A stretch of 64,000 nt of DNA, taken from an uncultured Flaviramulus sp. Lineage in GTDB: Bacteria; Bacteroidota; Bacteroidia; Flavobacteriales; Flavobacteriaceae. Positions within the stretch are counted from its first letter, which is position 1; each line of letters opens with the position of its first letter. The stretch covers positions 186,001 to 250,000 of the forward strand of contig CANLXL010000001.1 in the NCBI GenBank assembly GCA_947495125.1, written 5' to 3'. Below are positions 18,757 through 27,167 of the stretch, piece by piece. The translations under genes were made by a program, and so were the position numbers. The notes under the pieces were generated by a model. The model was not told the origin of the DNA, searched no databases, and was given only the letters and a program-made list of their open reading frames with translations.

Positions 18757-20169
18757 CTACATATTGATATAATTCCTTAAATATTGTTTCCAATTAACAT
18801 TAAATGGAATTTTTAAGTATTTATTATTAGGTGAAATCAAAATCTTGGTTGGATAACCAGTTACATTAAATGACTTATTTATTTTTTCATCTATCTCTGC
18901 AACAGGAAATGTATAATTATTTTTGCTCATGAATTCTCCAAGGTTTTGAGAATGATATGAAAACGTATAAACTTTTATATTGGAATTTACATCTTTGTTA
19001 TAGGTTTCTGCCACCTTATCTAGTTCTGGAAGCTCTTTTATACATGGACTACACCAAGTTCCCCAAACATCTATATATATCCAATAATCATGTTTTTTAG
19101 TTAAATCTAAAAGTTCTGATTCAAATTGGACCTGTACATCTGGTACATCTCTCATCTGTGTATTGATATAGTTAAACCAAATTGTCCTTAACGGTTGTTT
19201 TTCTTCCAACTCTAAGTATTGCTTTTTTAACTTTTTCAAGTTATTATCTGTGGGTTTTGTGTAGGCTTCATGCAATAATACGTTAAAAGCTAATCTTTTA
19301 TCTCCTTTATTATTTAAGTAATTTGCATATTTGTTTTTGTACCCTGCTCTATCTGGATTTCCAAATAACAGTCCTGCATCATAAAAATATGCGTTTTTAT
19401 GTTTTGTGTCCGTTTGATCTGGACTGAATCTTGCCGCATTAACGATAAACTCCTCTCTTTCTTTTTCAATATTATCAGGGAAATTTGTATTTAAACTCCT
19501 GTCTAAAACTTGTTCCTTATTTCTCGAAACATCCAAAATTCGCTTAGAATATTTATCATATAAATCATTATAGCAATAGGAGAGTAAAAAACGACTCCAA
19601 GCTCTTTCTTCATCATCTTTTCGGTTATTAGCACTCGTGCTTAAGTAAGTATACTTCTCCAAATTATTCTTAATTTTTTTAAATATTTTCTCTTTTAGAT
19701 CTATATCACCAAGTTGTTTCTTTTTTAATTCTTTAATAATGAGCAATCCATACAACTCCGTTTTTGCGCTATAATTTGTACTATCATTTAGTTTAGCATA
19801 AAAAGTTTCAAGCAAATCATTGGAGTCTGTTTTGTTAGTAACTTGAAAAGATTTACTCCATAAATATAAAGGTGAAACAATTTCGTTTATGCTATCATTA
19901 TTTTTCGCATATAATCCGTTTATGTAATTAGAAAAACTGCCTTTACCCTGTTCTCTTAAGACTGTTTGAGAAACCGTATTATGCATTCTATCAATTAAAA
20001 ATGGTGGGTATAACACATTAAGCTTTATAGTTGACTCAATAGCTTTATCTATAGAATCATTTCTAATTAATTTGGATAATGAGTTTGTTAAATCAAATGC
20101 CTCTTTTGGTATTTGAGAAGACATTGAGAGGCTTAAAATTAATATAATTATGGATACGATTTTTTTCAT
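18757..20169 (-). CDS. TlpA/ResA-like periplasmic thioredoxin protein
   Basis: A 470-residue exported protein. The signal peptide is residues 1-19 (LSLSMSSQ). A long, mostly helical, charged segment follows with no domain I can name. The last about 110 residues form a thioredoxin fold with WCSPC (Cys373, Cys376), then ELPELDKV and the cis-proline GYPT. It is probably a disulfide reductase of the TlpA-like group common in Bacteroidota. It stands alone, with convergent groEL on one side and the HMA gene 131 bp away. Its substrate is unknown. Confidence 0.85.
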   Translation of the reverse strand: MKKIVSIIILILSLSMSSQIPKEAFDLTNSLSKLIRNDSIDKAIESTIKLNVLYPPFLIDRMHNTVSQTVLREQGKGSFSNYINGLYAKNNDSINEIVSPLYLWSKSFQVTNKTDSNDLLETFYAKLNDSTNYSAKTELYGLLIIKELKKKQLGDIDLKEKIFKKIKNNLEKYTYLSTSANNRKDDEERAWSRFLLSYCYNDLYDKYSKRILDVSRNKEQVLDRSLNTNFPDNIEKEREEFIVNAARFSPDQTDTKHKNAYFYDAGLLFGNPDRAGYKNKYANYLNNKGDKRLAFNVLLHEAYTKPTDNNLKKLKKQYLELEEKQPLRTIWFNYINTQMRDVPDVQVQFESELLDLTKKHDYWIYIDVWGTWCSPCIKELPELDKVAETYNKDVNSNIKVYTFSYHSQNLGEFMSKNNYTFPVAEIDEKINKSFNVTGYPTKILISPNNKYLKIPFNVNWKQYLRNYINM

Positions 20170-20234
20170 TTCTTAATTGACTTTATAATTTATTTTAGCT
20201 AAAATAGTTTTCCAAAAAGAAAAAAATAAATGTA

Positions 20235-20266
20235 TAAAAAAACTCTAAACCTAATTCATCCAGAGC
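20235..20266 (-). terminator. Weak terminator after the HMA gene
   Basis: A short stem (ACTCT / AGAG) around a long loop, followed leftward by seven T. It lies 35 bp past the stop at 20301. The stem is weak. Confidence 0.35.
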
Positions 20267-20300
20267 TTTAATCATCTATATCTTCATATTATTCACCATC

Positions 20301-20669
20301 TTAATGTTCATCATCTCCACCTCTATGGTCGTCTTTCACCTCTTCATCTCTATACTTACAACAAGGGTGCACTTTAGCATAAGCTTCATCACTGGCTTTT
20401 AATTCTTTTGTATCGTGGCCTACATTGGCGATCGTTGTTCGAATCGCTTGTAAATCCGTTTTACGCGCGTCGTAGACCAATTTTAACTCATGTGTTTTCA
20501 CATTCCAAACCGCCGATTTCACACCTTTAGATGTTAAACAGGCTTTTTCAATACGCTTTTTACACATCATACACACCCCATCTACTTCCATAGAGGCTCT
20601 CTGGTTTTTGTTTTGTGCATAGGTCGTTGTGCCTATGAGTACTAAAGCAATAATTAATATTTTTTTCAT
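20301..20669 (-). CDS. Exported heavy-metal-associated (HMA) domain protein
   Basis: A 122-residue protein with signal peptide (1-19) and one HMA domain. Its metal site is GVCMMC (Cys33, Cys36), and the ferredoxin-like fold ends near NVGHDT. A second potential site is HPCC (101-104), and the tail is rich in Asp and His. It probably binds copper or another soft metal in the periplasm. It is the last gene of a three-gene leftward unit with a TonB receptor and a HYC_CC_PP protein, which points to metal uptake or handling. The gap to the receptor holds an inverted repeat pair. Confidence 0.85.
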   Translation of the reverse strand: MKKILIIALVLIGTTTYAQNKNQRASMEVDGVCMMCKKRIEKACLTSKGVKSAVWNVKTHELKLVYDARKTDLQAIRTTIANVGHDTKELKASDEAYAKVHPCCKYRDEEVKDDHRGGDDEH

Positions 20670-20710
20670 GATTCGGTTTCTTTATATTTATTTTTTGTTA
20701 TTCCTGTTTT

Positions 20711-20784
20711 TGTCATTCCTGCGAACGCAAGAATCCACTTTTTAAGTTTCAATTTGAGAGATTCCTGCTTTCGCTGGAATGACA
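20711..20784. repeat. Inverted pair of GTCATTCC repeats
   Basis: Two copies of a roughly 24-bp element, GTCATTCCTGCGAACGCAAG... and its imperfect reverse complement ending GGAATGACA, are separated by about 24 bp. The transcript could form a long hairpin between the TonB receptor stop (20787) and the HMA gene. The same core is at 12620. Confidence 0.7.
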
Positions 20785-20786
20785 TC

Positions 20787-23024
20787 TTATTTTATCTTAT
20801 ATCGTAATCCCATATAATAGGTTCCCCCAAAAATAGGTCCGTATACAAAGGTACTATCAAAATTTGAACCAAAAGGATCATCCGCTCCTAAAATTGGATT
20901 GGGCTGTCTCACATTAGTTATATTTTCACCACCCAAGTACATTTCGAATTTAGGAGAAAACACTTTTGTAATTTGCGCATTCAACGTTGCCAAAGTTGGC
21001 GTAAACGCATCCAATTGATACTGTACCGGATTACTTGCCGTTGAGGCAAACCGCTGCTCACTTAACCAATTATACGTCGCATCAAACTTCCAATGCGCAC
21101 CTGCTGCAGTAGCTGCTGTTTCATAAGAAGCATTTGCAAACACCCGATGTTTGGGCGTTAATGGTTTAGATAATTTACCGGATACATAATCCGTTTTAAC
21201 ATCGTAGTATTTATAAGCCATACGAAGATCTACATTTTCGAACACATTATAATTTACTTCAGCCTGAAAACTGTTAGCATAACTTTTACCATTTAAATTA
21301 TAGAAACTAACCATCTTTGGGTTTTCATAATCTATGACCACCTGATTTTGAAAATCAGTTTTATAATAATCTAAAGTAATGTCTGCTTTTCTATCAAACA
21401 CGTTAAACCCTTGTAAAAAGGATACCCCATAATTCCAAGCTATTTCAGGATCCAAACCATAAATATTACCTCCGGAATTTACAATATTGATACTGCGCGA
21501 TGTGGCAAACATCTGTTGGTTCTCCGTAAAAATATTGGCACTGCGTTTACCGCGACCAAACGATGTTCGGAATGCCGATTTTTCCCAAGGTGTATACCGC
21601 ATATGAAATCTTGGCGTTACAAATGTGCCTAACAAATTATGGTTATCGACACGTATTCCTGCCGTTAGATTAAGCTTTTCAAGATTGTCGAAGTTATACT
21701 CAAAAAAAGCACCGACCGAACGTTCATTTCGTCCATAATCTATCGCGTTTACAACTTCATCATACCCATCATAAGTAAAACTTAAACCCGTTTTTATTTT
21801 ATGCCGGGAATCACTAATTATAGAGTTGTAAATGGCATTGGCATAAACACTGTTATGCGTAATATCATATTGATTCAACCCAAAATACGACGCTTGCTTA
21901 TGACTACTAAAAGCGGTTTGTACACCAACACTCTGCCAAGGAATTTCGGGGTTTACATAACCTAATTTAGCAGATATCTCATAACGTCGCGTATCAATTT
22001 CGCTACCCCAGGCGTTCGTTGTCAACTTATCCACATCAGGATCAAAATCAAGTTCGCCTGTTTGTTTTTCATCATTTAAAAACTTAAGATTTATAAAGCT
22101 TACAAAGCCCTTTTCCAAATCGGTGTACTGCCAACGATTCATAATGTTAATTTGATGATACAATGGCATATCCATAAAGTTATCATCATTAACATCATGT
22201 TTTTTTTGGTGGGTATTGCCATGTAAGTACAATCCTGTATTCCATTTATCAGACACCTTTGTGTTCATATGCGTATTCAATTCCAAGCGTTCATTGGCAT
22301 TGGCGTATACATTAATAAATAGTTTATCATCGGTTGTTGGTTTTACCAATTCCGCATTTATCTGACCTGCAATACTTTCATAACCATTAACCACACTACC
22401 GGCTCCCTTAGTAATTTGAATGCTTTCCACCCAAGTTCCAGGAATAAAACTCAATCCGTAAGCTTGTGATGCGCCACGAATCGATGGTATATTCTCTGTC
22501 GCTATTAAAATATAAGGACTGGTTAAGCCCAGCATTTTGATCTGGCGCGTGCCCGAAATAGCGTCGGCAAAATTAACATCAATTGAAGGGTTCGTTTCAA
22601 AACTTTCAGATAAGTTACAACAAGCCGCTTTAAGCAGTTCGTCGCTACTTACAGTAAATACATTTTGTGATTGTAAATATGATTTTGCCGTAGCTTGTTT
22701 TCTGGACGTAATTGTAATCTCATCCAAATCACTCGTAGGTCGCAACCAATGGTGCACCATTTTTGGCTCGCTTACGGTAATGGTATCTGTCTTAAATCCG
22801 ACGTAGCTAATTACCAATTTCGTATTTGCTTTAGAATAGGAAAGACTAAATTTTCCATCAATATCCGTTACGGTTCCAACAGACGTGTTAAGCCAATAGA
22901 CATTGGCACCTGCCAGGCCTATATGCTCGTTTTTTTCATTGGCTTCCATAATCATTCCGGTTATCCTCTCTTGAGACATAAGTAATGCCGGAAGCAGTAT
23001 TAGTATATATATTATATGTTTCAT
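20787..23024 (-). CDS. TonB-dependent receptor, probable metal uptake
   Basis: A 745-residue outer-membrane receptor. After the signal peptide (MKHIIYILILLPALLMSQ) comes a carboxypeptidase-like regulatory beta-sandwich (20-95, GANVYWLNTSVGTVTDIDGKF), then the plug (about 115-235), then the 22-strand barrel ending YYMGLRYKIK. The plug carries an unusual cysteine pair, Cys135-Cys136, in KAACCNLSESF, which may be a metal contact. Neighbours are a HYC_CC_PP protein upstream and an HMA protein downstream, so copper or a related metal is a likelier substrate than sugar; there is no SusD partner. Confidence 0.9.
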   Translation of the reverse strand: MKHIIYILILLPALLMSQERITGMIMEANEKNEHIGLAGANVYWLNTSVGTVTDIDGKFSLSYSKANTKLVISYVGFKTDTITVSEPKMVHHWLRPTSDLDEITITSRKQATAKSYLQSQNVFTVSSDELLKAACCNLSESFETNPSIDVNFADAISGTRQIKMLGLTSPYILIATENIPSIRGASQAYGLSFIPGTWVESIQITKGAGSVVNGYESIAGQINAELVKPTTDDKLFINVYANANERLELNTHMNTKVSDKWNTGLYLHGNTHQKKHDVNDDNFMDMPLYHQINIMNRWQYTDLEKGFVSFINLKFLNDEKQTGELDFDPDVDKLTTNAWGSEIDTRRYEISAKLGYVNPEIPWQSVGVQTAFSSHKQASYFGLNQYDITHNSVYANAIYNSIISDSRHKIKTGLSFTYDGYDEVVNAIDYGRNERSVGAFFEYNFDNLEKLNLTAGIRVDNHNLLGTFVTPRFHMRYTPWEKSAFRTSFGRGKRSANIFTENQQMFATSRSINIVNSGGNIYGLDPEIAWNYGVSFLQGFNVFDRKADITLDYYKTDFQNQVVIDYENPKMVSFYNLNGKSYANSFQAEVNYNVFENVDLRMAYKYYDVKTDYVSGKLSKPLTPKHRVFANASYETAATAAGAHWKFDATYNWLSEQRFASTASNPVQYQLDAFTPTLATLNAQITKVFSPKFEMYLGGENITNVRQPNPILGADDPFGSNFDSTFVYGPIFGGTYYMGLRYKIK

Positions 23025-23129
23025 TATTAATTTAATATTATGCTGTTCTTGAATTATATAAAATTCTGAAGTCTATTAGTGCTATAAGATATTGCAGCAC
23101 ATATAAACTGTTTTTAAACAACTATAAAA

Positions 23130-23534
23130 TCAAATTAAAAATGTATCGTTAAGAAGTTGAATATCTAAAACTATATTCGGTGGAGCGTAATCTTTATGAG
23201 GGATGATTTGCTTTGGCAAACTCTCAAAAAGATTGAAATACGCATAAGCAAGTGATACTACGAATTGCTGCTGTTCGAAATCTAAATCTTCAAACGACGA
23301 AAAGGTTAATTCATCTTGTCCTTCAACGATCTCAACAACATCCTTACAGCAGTGCTTTTTTACAACCTTGGGTTCATTCATTTCCATACCACATTTGTGT
23401 GCTTCAGAAAATATAGCCACATCGACTAACGTATCACCGCAAAAGTGTTTCTCTACAGTGAAAGACACCGTTGAAAACAACACTAAAACAACCAATAGCA
23501 TAGAAAAGCCTTTATGTAAAATTTGTTTTATCAT
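23130..23534 (-). CDS. HYC_CC_PP family protein
   Basis: A 134-residue exported protein. The signals that name the family are present: H-F-C (30-32), a later Cys48, H-C-C (61-63) and A-P-P (117-119). The N-terminal hydrophobic helix (about 8-25) is a signal peptide or anchor. I took the start at 23534, not 23579, because a promoter box lies between the two. These proteins sit beside TonB receptors and HMA proteins in Bacteroidota. The cysteine and histidine pairs suggest metal binding, but the role is not established. Confidence 0.82.
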   Translation of the reverse strand: MIKQILHKGFSMLLVVLVLFSTVSFTVEKHFCGDTLVDVAIFSEAHKCGMEMNEPKVVKKHCCKDVVEIVEGQDELTFSSFEDLDFEQQQFVVSLAYAYFNLFESLPKQIIPHKDYAPPNIVLDIQLLNDTFLI

Positions 23535-23551
23535 CCCGATAGTTAACAGGA

Positions 23552-23559
23552 CAAAAATA
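23552..23559 (-). promoter_or_regulatory. Promoter -7 box of the metal locus
   Basis: TATTTTTG on the minus strand, a match to TAnnTTTG, 17 bp before the start at 23534. A second copy lies 10 bp further upstream (23562-23569). Between box and start lies a fragment of the CCCGATAG palindrome family. Confidence 0.5.
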
Positions 23560-23604
23560 CACAAAAATAAAGCGAACACCAGTTTTTTATAAAATGATTA
23601 ACAA

Positions 23605-24033
23605 CTACCCCTTTAGTTTATGATAGTAAAAAGCCGGCAATAATAAGATTAGAATAACAGGCTGAATTAAAAATCGACGTACATTAAAGAACATATAGTA
23701 ATCTTCTTGCTTTGGATGTATAACGAAATACAGGTAGATTCCCGTTAAAATAAAAAAAGCGATCCCGTAGATCAATGCCGAGAACCTAAGCACGCCCCTA
23801 TCCTTAAAAAACACAAATAAAATAGCCAGTGATATGATGCTGTTAAGCATATAACGCAACGTGGTAAACAGGCTAAGCTTTATAACTTCTCGTCTCGGAT
23901 TATCAATATATAAATAGTCATTTTTAAAAAACTGCAAATAGGGGTCATAAAACAACTCATCTTCGAACCAACGGATTAAGATCAGTAGGCCAAAAAGCAA
24001 AAAAAGAACGCCGAATTTGGCTAATTTAGACAT
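23605..24033 (-). CDS. Exosortase F system-associated membrane protein
   Basis: A 142-residue membrane protein with four predicted helices (about 5-21, 54-74, 82-101, 115-135) and a conserved-looking loop RWFEDELFYDPYLQFFKNDY. It overlaps the end of the exosortase gene by 8 bp, so the two are translationally coupled. This partner occurs next to XrtF in Flavobacteriia. Its biochemical role is unknown. Confidence 0.85.
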   Translation of the reverse strand: MSKLAKFGVLFLLFGLLILIRWFEDELFYDPYLQFFKNDYLYIDNPRREVIKLSLFTTLRYMLNSIISLAILFVFFKDRGVLRFSALIYGIAFFILTGIYLYFVIHPKQEDYYMFFNVRRFLIQPVILILLLPAFYYHKLKG

Positions 24034-24577
24034 CTTTCCTTTTTAAATTAGAGAAACGATTTACCCAAAATATCCACAATAAAAACACCATCCCGTAAAT
24101 AATAGCCGGAAAAACGACACCATGCAAAACATCTTGTTTCCCTGGATAATGGTATAAAGCTATTACCAAAAGTACAATACGGATTAAGTTAACAACATAT
24201 ATTAAAACACCACCTAAAAGCAGAAATACTACAGTGGTCTTAAGTTTACCTGAAAATGCAATAATAAAGGATACAAACAAAATGATAACACTTAAGGAGT
24301 TACAGCCTTCGATGACTCTTGCCAAATATTCACCTTCAATGATAACTTTCATCGAGGGCTCATCGGGGTGTGGTAATACCTGAGTATTATAACCCAAAGC
24401 ATTTAATAAGGTTTCTGTTTGTTTTGCAACGGTATGGGTTAGGTAATCCGGATAAAACTTCGAGCCATCAGAAAGATCTAAATAAAAACTATAGAGTACA
24501 GAAAACGAAATATACACCACTAAAAATGTAAGTATAAACTTTATAACTGACTTATATTTAATTATGAGTGCCTTCAA
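24026..24577 (-). CDS. xrtF: Exosortase F (XrtF)
   Basis: An exosortase is a membrane cysteine protease or transpeptidase thought to process proteins with C-terminal sorting signals. The 183-residue product has several membrane helices and the catalytic triad pattern: Cys92 (VIEGCNS), Arg133 (NLIRIVL) and His152 (DVLHGVV). The frame opens with TTG at 24577 and no ATG follows before residue 76, so TTG is the likely start. No protein with a PEP-CTERM-like tail is evident in this window, so the substrate is unknown. It is divergent from the GAF gene. Confidence 0.87.
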   Translation of the reverse strand: MKALIIKYKSVIKFILTFLVVYISFSVLYSFYLDLSDGSKFYPDYLTHTVAKQTETLLNALGYNTQVLPHPDEPSMKVIIEGEYLARVIEGCNSLSVIILFVSFIIAFSGKLKTTVVFLLLGGVLIYVVNLIRIVLLVIALYHYPGKQDVLHGVVFPAIIYGMVFLLWIFWVNRFSNLKRKDV

Positions 24578-24659
24578 ATTATTTTGGAACCTAAAAATTA
24601 TATAAACAAAATATCGAATTTACACCTTTTTGAATACTTTTACCAAAACTTTTGAAGTT

Positions 24660-25115
24660 ATGACTTTTGAACTTTTAAAACCACTGGTAGAAACCATCAT
24701 TTCGAACACCAATAAAACTATTGATGAACGTTTATTGTCAATCTGTGAATTGCTTGAAACACACATTGAATATTACAATTGGGTAGGTTTTTATTTTAGA
24801 AACGGAAATAAAGAAGAGCTTATTCTAGGACCGTATGTGGGCGAACCTACAGACCATACGGTTATCCCATTCGGCAAAGGCATTTGCGGTCAAGTTGCAG
24901 TTAGCAACGAAAATTTTGTAGTTCCCGATGTTATGGCTCAAGATAATTATATTGCCTGTAGCATCACTGTAAAAGCTGAAATTGTGGTTCCTATTTTTGT
25001 AAACGGGGAAAATATTGGACAGATAGATATCGATTCCAATACACCCGATCCATTTACTGAAAGTGATGAACGTTTTTTGGAGTTTGTATGTGACCAAGTC
25101 GCTTCGATACTTTAA
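24660..25115 (+). CDS. GAF-domain protein, probable free methionine-(R)-sulfoxide reductase
   Basis: A 151-residue single GAF domain. Cys76 (GKGICGQ) and Cys100 (DNYIACS) are 24 residues apart, as are Cys94 and the catalytic Cys118 of E. coli fRMsr. The position of the third E. coli cysteine (Cys84) is His66. It keeps the family stretches WVGFYF and EIVVPIF. It probably repairs free oxidised methionine in the cytoplasm. I chose the ATG at 24660; a TTG 30 bp upstream gives ten extra residues without family support. Confidence 0.82.
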   Translation: MTFELLKPLVETIISNTNKTIDERLLSICELLETHIEYYNWVGFYFRNGNKEELILGPYVGEPTDHTVIPFGKGICGQVAVSNENFVVPDVMAQDNYIACSITVKAEIVVPIFVNGENIGQIDIDSNTPDPFTESDERFLEFVCDQVASIL

Positions 25116-25252
25116 TAAATTCCAATGACTAAATTCCAAAACCCAAATCAGTTTATTTTGGAATTTAGCATAACTGTTAACAACTTTATCATTTCGTTAA
25201 AAAAAGAAGCTCATTTTCAACTTTTCAACGTTTATTTTTTAGTTGAAATAAT

Positions 25253-25260
25253 TACTTTTG
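25253..25260 (+). promoter_or_regulatory. Promoter -7 box of purH
   Basis: TACTTTTG matches TAnnTTTG, 24 bp before the purH ATG. Its last three bases (TTG) open the reading frame but are part of the promoter, not a start codon. Confidence 0.6.
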
Positions 25261-25284
25261 CGTTTTAAACACAACGCAACAAAA

Positions 25285-26817
25285 ATGAGCAAGGACAAAA
25301 CGATTAAATCTGCACTAATTTCGGTATTTAGTAAAGATGGATTAGCACCCATTGTTAAAAAACTTAATGAACAAGGTGTTACCATCTATTCCACCGGTGG
25401 CACTCAAAAATTTATTAACGATTTAGGTATAGATGTTGTACCGGTTGAAGATGTAACCTCTTACCCATCGATCCTTGGAGGGCGAGTAAAAACATTGCAT
25501 CCAAAGGTGTTTGGAGGTATTTTGAACCGTCAAAACCATGATGGTGATGTTGCCGAATTAGCCGAATATGAAATCCCGCAAATCGATGTTGTTATTGTTG
25601 ATCTATACCCATTTGAAAAAACAGTGGCTTCCGGAGCCAGTGAACAAGATATTATTGAAAAAATAGATATTGGCGGCATTTCTTTAATTCGTGCTGCTGC
25701 TAAGAACTTTGCCGATGTGATCTGTGTATCTTCCGTTGATGATTATACTGAATTTTTAGAACTCATTTCTAAAAACAACGGCACCATTTCTGAAGAAGAC
25801 AGGAAACGCTTTGCAGGTAAAGCGTTTAATGTATCCTCACATTACGATACTGCAATTTTTAATTACTTCAACAAAAATCATGATGAAGCCGTTTTAAAGA
25901 TTAGCGAAACTAAAGGTAAAGTTTTACGCTATGGTGAAAACCCACACCAAAAAGGATTTTTCTTTGGGAATTTTGACGACTTATTTACAAAGCTCCATGG
26001 AAAAGAATTGAGCTACAACAATTTATTGGACGTTGATGCCGCCGTTAATTTAATGCTTGAATTTAAGAACGATGCTCCTACATTTGCTATTTTAAAACAT
26101 AACAATGCTTGTGGTTTAGCGCAGCGGGACACCTTGCATAAAGCCTATTTAGATGCCTTAGCCGGAGATCCTGTTTCTGCTTTTGGTGGCGTTTTAATTA
26201 GTAATACTGAAATCGATTTAGCAACTGCCGAAGAGATTCATAAACTTTTTTGTGAAGTTGTCATTGCACCTTCTTTTGCACCAGAAGCTTTAACCCTATT
26301 GCAAGGTAAAAAGAATCGTATTTTGCTGGTCATTCATGATATAGAATTACCAAAAACCAATGTTAGAAGCTGTTTAAATGGTGTTTTGGTTCAAGACAGA
26401 AATATGGTTACCGATACGATTGAAGGCTTAACCAATGTTACAAATACCACCCCTACCGATAGTGAATTGGAGGATTTAATATTCGCTTCAAAGATTTGTA
26501 AGCACACCAAATCTAATACTATAGTTCTTGCGAAAAACAAGCAGTTATGTGCCAGTGGTACCGGGCAAACAAGTCGCGTTGATGCCTTAAACCAAGCCAT
26601 TCATAAAGCACAATCGTTTAATTTCGACCTAAACGGAGCAGCTATGGCAAGTGATGCGTTTTTTCCTTTTCCGGATTGTGTTGAAATCGCTAAGGACGCA
26701 GGAATAAGTGCTGTGATTCAACCCGGTGGCTCAATTAAAGATCAGCTAAGCATTGATTATTGTAACGACAACGATCTTGCCATGGTCATGACAGGGACGC
26801 GTCATTTCAAGCATTAG
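25285..26817 (+). CDS. purH: Bifunctional AICAR transformylase / IMP cyclohydrolase
   Basis: Carries out the last two steps of purine synthesis, AICAR to FAICAR to IMP. From the ATG at 25285 the protein has 510 residues, the normal length. The N-terminal MGS-like cyclohydrolase domain (ALISVFSKDGLAPIV, YSTGGT, GGRVKTLHPKVFGGIL) is followed by the transformylase domain (LRYGENPHQKG, LKHNNACGLA) and the ending FPFPDCVE...VIQPGGSIKD. The frame extends to 25258, but that would start inside the promoter. Confidence 0.97.
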   Translation: MSKDKTIKSALISVFSKDGLAPIVKKLNEQGVTIYSTGGTQKFINDLGIDVVPVEDVTSYPSILGGRVKTLHPKVFGGILNRQNHDGDVAELAEYEIPQIDVVIVDLYPFEKTVASGASEQDIIEKIDIGGISLIRAAAKNFADVICVSSVDDYTEFLELISKNNGTISEEDRKRFAGKAFNVSSHYDTAIFNYFNKNHDEAVLKISETKGKVLRYGENPHQKGFFFGNFDDLFTKLHGKELSYNNLLDVDAAVNLMLEFKNDAPTFAILKHNNACGLAQRDTLHKAYLDALAGDPVSAFGGVLISNTEIDLATAEEIHKLFCEVVIAPSFAPEALTLLQGKKNRILLVIHDIELPKTNVRSCLNGVLVQDRNMVTDTIEGLTNVTNTTPTDSELEDLIFASKICKHTKSNTIVLAKNKQLCASGTGQTSRVDALNQAIHKAQSFNFDLNGAAMASDAFFPFPDCVEIAKDAGISAVIQPGGSIKDQLSIDYCNDNDLAMVMTGTRHFKH

Positions 26818-26916
26818 CACATTCGGAACTTGCATCCCGAAATGAAGATACCGAAATCTTGTTAATGTCCGGTACAGATCACATAAAACCATCGGCGATG
26901 TTGAACTTTGCACATA

Positions 26917-27015
26917 AGTGCGTTAGGGATTGTAGTGGAAATCCTTTTTTGAGGTACGAGAAAAAGATTGCAACGAAAAGCCCGACCTCCCGATAGCTAT
27001 CGGGATGGTAACGCC
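26917..27015. repeat. Structured dispersed element with nested hairpins
   Basis: The ends pair (GCGTTA at 26920 / TAACGC at 27009), with a hairpin inside (CTTTTTT... / ...AAAAAG) and then a perfect palindrome, CCCGATAGCTATCGGG. The edges read GCGTTAGGGATTG and AAGCCCGACC...AACGCCC. I recall similar tracts scattered through flavobacterial genomes. Whether it is an RNA or a passive repeat cannot be told here. Confidence 0.65.
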
Positions 27016-27081
27016 CAAATTTAATAGTCCAAAAATCACTAAAAAACGTATAACAACTTAGCATCGTATTTTAATAAAATT

Positions 27082-27109
27082 TTGAATGTTATTAACCTCA
27101 ATATATTTC
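27082..27109 (+). promoter_or_regulatory. Candidate promoter of the mre operon
   Basis: TTG at 27082-27084, a 17-bp spacer and TATATTTC at 27102-27109, one base from TAnnTTTG. It leaves a leader of about 50 nt before mreB. Confidence 0.45.
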
Positions 27110-27167
27110 GCAACTTTTATTACATTTACAAGATTAGTTTTCAAACATTTAAAACCACTTATAACAT

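Larger units (their letters stand above)
26818..27167. other. 350-bp gap between purH and mreB
   Basis: Contains no open frame that I can support. It holds a composite hairpin element (26917-27015) and a promoter candidate for mreB (27082-27109). No clear purH terminator is visible unless the element acts as one. Confidence 0.7.
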
